Shown: positions 6,286 through 9,353 of the stretch, one piece after another
How positions within the stretch are numbered: position 1 is the first letter of the stretch
Layout of the letters: each line of letters begins with the position of its first letter
DNA from: Elusimicrobiota bacterium
GTDB taxonomy: Bacteria; Elusimicrobiota; Elusimicrobia; FEN-1173
Assembly: GCA_003158755.1 (NCBI GenBank)
Contig: PMLF01000254.1
Coordinates: 1 to 9,353, forward strand
Length of the DNA: 9,353 nt
Direction: 5' to 3'
The notes under the pieces: generated by a model
The model's database searches: none
What the model was told of the DNA's origin: nothing
What the model saw: only the letters and a program-made list of their open reading frames with translations
Made by a program: the position numbers and the translations under genes

Positions 6286-7283
6286 ACATCCCCAAGTTCG
6301 GCGTCTCCTATTTCGGCAACCGGTTCCCGGGCCACGCCCACCGGGACCTGGTCGTGATCTCTCAATGCTGCGACTACGTCGTTCACACGGTGAGCGAGAC
6401 GGACCTCCACCATCACAAGGGGGCTCTGGGAAAGATATTCCACGAAAGCCGAAAAGTCGGTCTGGAGATTTGGGCCGACCCGTGGGGATTGGGAGGCGTT
6501 TTCGGCGGGGAGTCCTTTTCCCGGTTTTTGCTGGATCACCCCGACCAATGGCAGCGTTATTCCGACGGTCGCCCCGCGCCCGCGGCCTGCCTCAACAGTC
6601 GGCGATTCCGGGACTACGTCAAGGAATGGATCGGCGTCGTCGCCGACCTGGGGGCGCAGGTCATTTTTTGGGACGAGCCCCACCAATCTTTTACCTGGAC
6701 CTTGGAATGGGAAGGCGTCTATAGCTGCGTCTGTTCCCGCTGCCAGGACCTCTTCCGGGAGGCGACCGGCGGTTCGCTCCCGGCGCGGTTGGGGCCCGAA
6801 GTTCTTGATTTCCGACGGAAAACGATCAAAGGATTCCTGGAAGAAGTGATGGCCTACGCCAGAAAAAAGGGGTTGAAAAACACCCTCTGTCTTTATGCTT
6901 TCGAGGGATATCACCCCTACGAAGAACTATGGAACGACTTGGCCTCGTTGCCGGACCTCGATATTTTCGGCTGCGATCCGTATTGGCGTTGGAATCGGGG
7001 CGCGAAGGACCCTTCCGACCACGTGCGCCATTTCGCGGAGAAGCTCTTGCGCACCGCGCGTCCCGGCCAGGGATCTCAACTGTGGATCCAAGCCATGCGG
7101 CTGCCGTCGGGCGCGGAGGGGGAGATCGGCTGGGCCGTCCGCGCCGCGGCCGAGGCCGGCGTCACGCACGTCGCGGCGTGGAGCTTCGACGGCGGGGCGC
7201 TGCTCGATTCGGCCCTTTCGGAAAATCCCGCGCGGGTCTGGGCGGAGACGTCTAAAGTGTTTTCGATCCTAAAGGGGACATGA
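6282..7283 (+). CDS. TIM-barrel glycoside-hydrolase-like protein
   Basis: Encodes 333 residues. The ATG overlaps the previous stop (ATGA) and follows GAGGG at 6270-6274 with seven bases of spacing. There is no signal peptide or membrane segment, so it should be cytoplasmic. The alternation of strands such as YVVHTVSE, GLEIWADPWG, AQVIFWDEPH, TLCLYAFEGY, DIFGCDPYW, QLWIQAMR and VAAWSFDGG with helices suggests a (beta/alpha)8 barrel. FWDEPH (129-134) resembles the NEP/DEP strand-4 motif of clan-A-type glycosidases, making E132 a candidate acid/base. C-V-C-S-R-C followed by QDLFRE (149-160) matches the CxCxxC...F pattern found in many uncharacterised glycosyl-hydrolase-like barrels and may bind a metal or stabilise a loop. 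His-rich DLHHHKG (41-47) is also notable. The substrate is unknown, and no named family was firmly recognised. Confidence 0.8.
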   Translation: MNIPKFGVSYFGNRFPGHAHRDLVVISQCCDYVVHTVSETDLHHHKGALGKIFHESRKVGLEIWADPWGLGGVFGGESFSRFLLDHPDQWQRYSDGRPAPAACLNSRRFRDYVKEWIGVVADLGAQVIFWDEPHQSFTWTLEWEGVYSCVCSRCQDLFREATGGSLPARLGPEVLDFRRKTIKGFLEEVMAYARKKGLKNTLCLYAFEGYHPYEELWNDLASLPDLDIFGCDPYWRWNRGAKDPSDHVRHFAEKLLRTARPGQGSQLWIQAMRLPSGAEGEIGWAVRAAAEAGVTHVAAWSFDGGALLDSALSENPARVWAETSKVFSILKGT

Positions 7284-8197
7284 CGATGTTTTCGACGGAA
7301 CCTAAGATGCTCATCGTGGGACCCGGCGCCCTGGGAGGGCTCTTCGCGGCGCGGATCGGCCGCCGGCGACACGGCGTTTACCTCCTGGACCACCGGGAAG
7401 ATCGCGCCGCCAAACTCCAAGAGAGCGGCCTCCACGTCACCGGCGCGACGCTCGCGGATTGGACGCTTCCCCCCGGCCGCGCGAGCACCCGGGCCGCCGG
7501 ATGGCCCGTCATGGACGTCGTCTTCTTCTTCGTGAAAGCGCCGATGTTCGCCGCGGCGTGGAAGGAAGCTCTCCCCGTGATCGGTCCCGAGACCGCCCTC
7601 GTAGTCTTTCCCGAGGCCGTGGACTTGTCGGCGCTGAAAAAGCGTTCGAGGCAACTCATCGTCGCCTTGACCGACGACCGGGCCCGCATGGAGGGTATGG
7701 GCCGCGTGTTCCATGAGTCGACGGGCGATACCCGGCTCGATGGTACCGCGTCGCAGGCCAAAGCCGTCGCGGGAATTTTGAAAGAAGCCGGGATTCCCGT
7801 CGTGTTGGACAAAAAAATCCGTGAATTGCGCTGGGTCACCCTCCTGGCCCAAGTGTGCGTTGACGTGCCGACGGCTCTGGCCGACGCGCCCCAAAAAAGT
7901 TTATTGGAGCCGCCCTTGTCGGTCCTGGGGGACCGGTTGATGTTGGAGTGCGTGGCGCTGGCCAAAGCATTGAAGCGCCCCGTTTCGGCCGCCGCCCTGA
8001 AAACGAGGAGAGACGCCCTCATCGCCAAGGCCCCCGACGCCAAAAGCCCCCTGGGCCGGGACCTTTTGCGCGGTCGTCCGACGGAAAGAGCCGCTCTTTT
8101 GGATCCGCTGCTGGCCGCGGGAAAAGATAAAGCGCCGCTCCTGGCCGACATGGACCGTCTGCTCCGCCGGCTGGAAAAAGAGGGCCCGATCCCGTGA
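7280..8197 (+). CDS. Ketopantoate-reductase-like (PanE/ApbA fold) protein with altered active site
   Basis: Encodes 305 residues from the ATG overlapping the previous stop (ATGA). The in-frame ATG at 7286 is better spaced (8 bases) from GGGG at 7274-7277 and may be the true start, removing two residues. Rossmann motif: MLIVGPGALGGLFAARI (10-26). Further family marks are VFFFVKAP (81-88, conserved VK), GIPVVLDKKIRELRW and KSPLGRDLLRGRPTE (255-269, retaining the Ser and Glu equivalents of E. coli PanE S244 and E256). In the active-site helix, E. coli LWRKLAVNCVINPLTA aligns without gaps to RWVTLLAQVCVDVPTA (184-199): the catalytic Lys is T187 and the two Asn are Q191 and D195. The HNG loop is PEA. 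It probably still binds NADPH, but classical ketopantoate reduction is unlikely; it may be a 6-phosphogluconate-dehydrogenase-superfamily enzyme of other specificity or a non-catalytic protein. Confidence 0.82.
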   Translation: MTMFSTEPKMLIVGPGALGGLFAARIGRRRHGVYLLDHREDRAAKLQESGLHVTGATLADWTLPPGRASTRAAGWPVMDVVFFFVKAPMFAAAWKEALPVIGPETALVVFPEAVDLSALKKRSRQLIVALTDDRARMEGMGRVFHESTGDTRLDGTASQAKAVAGILKEAGIPVVLDKKIRELRWVTLLAQVCVDVPTALADAPQKSLLEPPLSVLGDRLMLECVALAKALKRPVSAAALKTRRDALIAKAPDAKSPLGRDLLRGRPTERAALLDPLLAAGKDKAPLLADMDRLLRRLEKEGPIP

Positions 8198-9051
8198 AGA
8201 TTTTTCACCTTCTCAATCCGTCCCGGAAGAACGCGGCCAAGGTCCGATCCCTCGCCGAAGCGCGGCACCTGTCGGCTCCCTGGGCTTGGGTCGCCCGCGA
8301 GCACCCCGAGCATACGGAGACCCTCGTCGAGTGGGCTTTGAATGAAGGCGTCCAACGCTTGGTGGTGTGGGGTGGCGACGGCACGATCCACCGCGTGGTC
8401 GAAGTTTTATGGAAACGGAAGGCGCTCAGTAAAATGGAATTGGCGTTGGTCCCCGCCGGCACCTGCAACGACTTGGCGAGGCGGATGGGTTTGCGTTTTG
8501 AGGAATGGATGTCCTGGCAGGCCGACGAGCCCCAGGGCCGGCGGGCGTCCATGGCGTTGGGCGTGCTGACCACCGGAGGCCGCGCCAACGTTTTCGTCAA
8601 CAACGCCGGGTTCGGCCGCCCCAAGGCCTCTTTCGACCGCAAGGACCCTCCCTGGCGGACGATCTTCTCCTTTTCGCCGATACCGGTTCTGGCCCGTTGG
8701 GGTTCGGGAGAATTGCGGGGCGTGTATTACATGGGGCTCTTTTGCCTCGGGCCGTATTTTTCCGGAGGGCTTCACTTCGAGCCCGAGCCCAGCCCCGAGC
8801 GGGGGGAAATCCGGACCTATTTAATTCCCGCCCGTTCCAAGCCGCGACTCGCGGCCCGCCTCCTCGCCGGAAGGTTCGGTTATCCCCTGGCCGATTCCAA
8901 GATCACGGTGTTTTCCTCCGGCCATTTTTCACTCACCACCGAGGTCCCCGTTTGGCCTCAAGTGGACGGAGAACCTCCCGCCGAAAGCGGTGTGACGGCC
9001 ATGGAAGTCTCGGTCCCGTCGGAAAAATGGTCTCTCTGGGTCCCGTCCTAA
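8194..9051 (+). CDS. Diacylglycerol kinase / lipid kinase family protein
   Basis: Encodes 285 residues starting at a GTG that overlaps the previous stop (GTGA), with GAGGG at 8180-8184 nine bases upstream. It belongs to the DagK/YegS/sphingosine-kinase family, soluble or membrane-peripheral enzymes that phosphorylate lipid hydroxyls with ATP. Motifs: FHLLNPSRKNAAK (4-16, N-terminal strand and loop), VVWGGDGTIHRVVE (57-70, the GGDGT nucleotide-binding motif), LALVPAGTCNDLARRMGL (83-100), NNAGFG (136-141), GPYFSGGLHF (186-195) and a late VDGEPP (257-262). Length is typical. The oddity is the segment after the GG turn, EPSPERGEIR, where the family usually has an Asp-Gly (the Asp is R203 here); E202 beside it might substitute. 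Diacylglycerol is a plausible substrate, but specificity cannot be read from sequence. Confidence 0.9.
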   Translation: MKIFHLLNPSRKNAAKVRSLAEARHLSAPWAWVAREHPEHTETLVEWALNEGVQRLVVWGGDGTIHRVVEVLWKRKALSKMELALVPAGTCNDLARRMGLRFEEWMSWQADEPQGRRASMALGVLTTGGRANVFVNNAGFGRPKASFDRKDPPWRTIFSFSPIPVLARWGSGELRGVYYMGLFCLGPYFSGGLHFEPEPSPERGEIRTYLIPARSKPRLAARLLAGRFGYPLADSKITVFSSGHFSLTTEVPVWPQVDGEPPAESGVTAMEVSVPSEKWSLWVPS

Positions 9052-9053
9052 CC

Positions 9054-9353
9054 ATGGAACTCTTCTCACCCGATCTATTCGCCGCGCCCAAGAAAGAGTC
9101 TCCCAACCCCCGCGCCTATTTGGATATTGAGACGGATTACGACCAGTGGATCACCGTCGTCGGAATCTACCGCCCCGACCTGGGCCACAAGCAATGGGTC
9201 CGTCCCGACCTGAAGGCCGACGAGATGAAAGCGTTCCTGGACGGCGTCGAGACGGTCTTCACCTATAACGGCGCCCGCTTCGACCTGCCCATCGTCCGGG
9301 ACCAGCTGAAGCTGGACGTCGAGAAACTATTTAAACACCACGACCTAATGTAT
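9054..9353 (+). CDS. RNase H-like (DEDD exonuclease/YprB-type) protein, 3' truncated by window
   Basis: The reading frame from ATG 9054 stays open to the window edge, giving the first 100 residues. It begins two bases after the preceding TAA, so it continues the operon; there is no clear Shine-Dalgarno sequence and re-initiation by coupling is likely. AYLDIETDYDQWITVVGIY (residues 21-39) holds the DxE exonuclease motif I, and VFTYNGARFDLPIV (71-84) holds motif II with its Asp; HHDLMY follows at the edge. This spacing is that of the RNase_H_2/YprB domain (DEDD superfamily), usually a 3'-5' nuclease of unknown substrate. The remaining catalytic motifs and total length lie beyond the window, so a fusion to another domain cannot be excluded. 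Confidence 0.85.
   Translation, partial: MELFSPDLFAAPKKESPNPRAYLDIETDYDQWITVVGIYRPDLGHKQWVRPDLKADEMKAFLDGVETVFTYNGARFDLPIVRDQLKLDVEKLFKHHDLMY

Noticed and set aside
7076..8391. Minus-strand open frames opposite the PanE-like and lipid kinase genes
   Set aside because: Both are antisense to genes with clear motifs and lack their own homology or ribosome binding sites.
1..9353. CRISPR array, tRNA, rRNA, insertion sequence or phage module
   Set aside because: No regularly spaced direct repeats, cloverleaf, rRNA-like sequence, transposase or integrase motif was seen on reading either strand.

Overview
The window is GC-rich, densely coded chromosomal DNA from a bacterium. GTG starts are common and genes are tightly packed. 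A bacterial SUI1/YciH homologue, YajQ, a Mog/MoaB protein and envelope proteins fit an uncultivated Gram-negative-type lineage. The sequence alone does not fix the phylum (Elusimicrobiota, Omnitrophota or a deltaproteobacterial-type lineage are guesses). No rRNA, tRNA, CRISPR array, transposase or phage gene was seen.

Left part (1-1367): a 73-residue basic protein made of two copies of a 30-residue motif (38-259, +). It ends at a strong hairpin terminator (280-317) shared with a convergent SUI1/YciH-like translation factor gene (339-623, -). A short AT-rich divergent intergenic region follows, then a Mog/MoaB-type molybdopterin protein (690-1229, +). The gap to the next gene (1230-1367) holds a nested inverted repeat that looks like a small dispersed palindromic element.

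Right part (1368-9353): a seven-gene co-directional cluster. The order is yajQ, a membrane-anchored sulfatase-fold protein, a five-helix membrane protein with a sulfatase-fold domain (LtaS-like layout), a TIM-barrel glycoside-hydrolase-like protein, a ketopantoate-reductase-like protein, a diacylglycerol-kinase-family protein, and the start of a DEDD-type RNase H-like exonuclease cut by the window edge. Five consecutive junctions are 4-base stop/start overlaps (GTGA or ATGA) and the sixth has a 2-base gap, so one translationally coupled operon is very likely.

The main point of interest is that three of the operon's enzymes keep their fold signatures but lack textbook catalytic residues. Both sulfatase-fold proteins have replaced the SDHG metal motif (SLRG and SPFA) and lack a nucleophile at the usual place. 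The PanE-like protein has K, N and N of the active-site helix changed to T, Q and D. The lipid-kinase-family protein keeps GGDGT but has a changed DG motif. The cluster may be a cell-envelope or lipid-linked system built partly from repurposed or catalytically inactive enzymes; this functional link is inference only.
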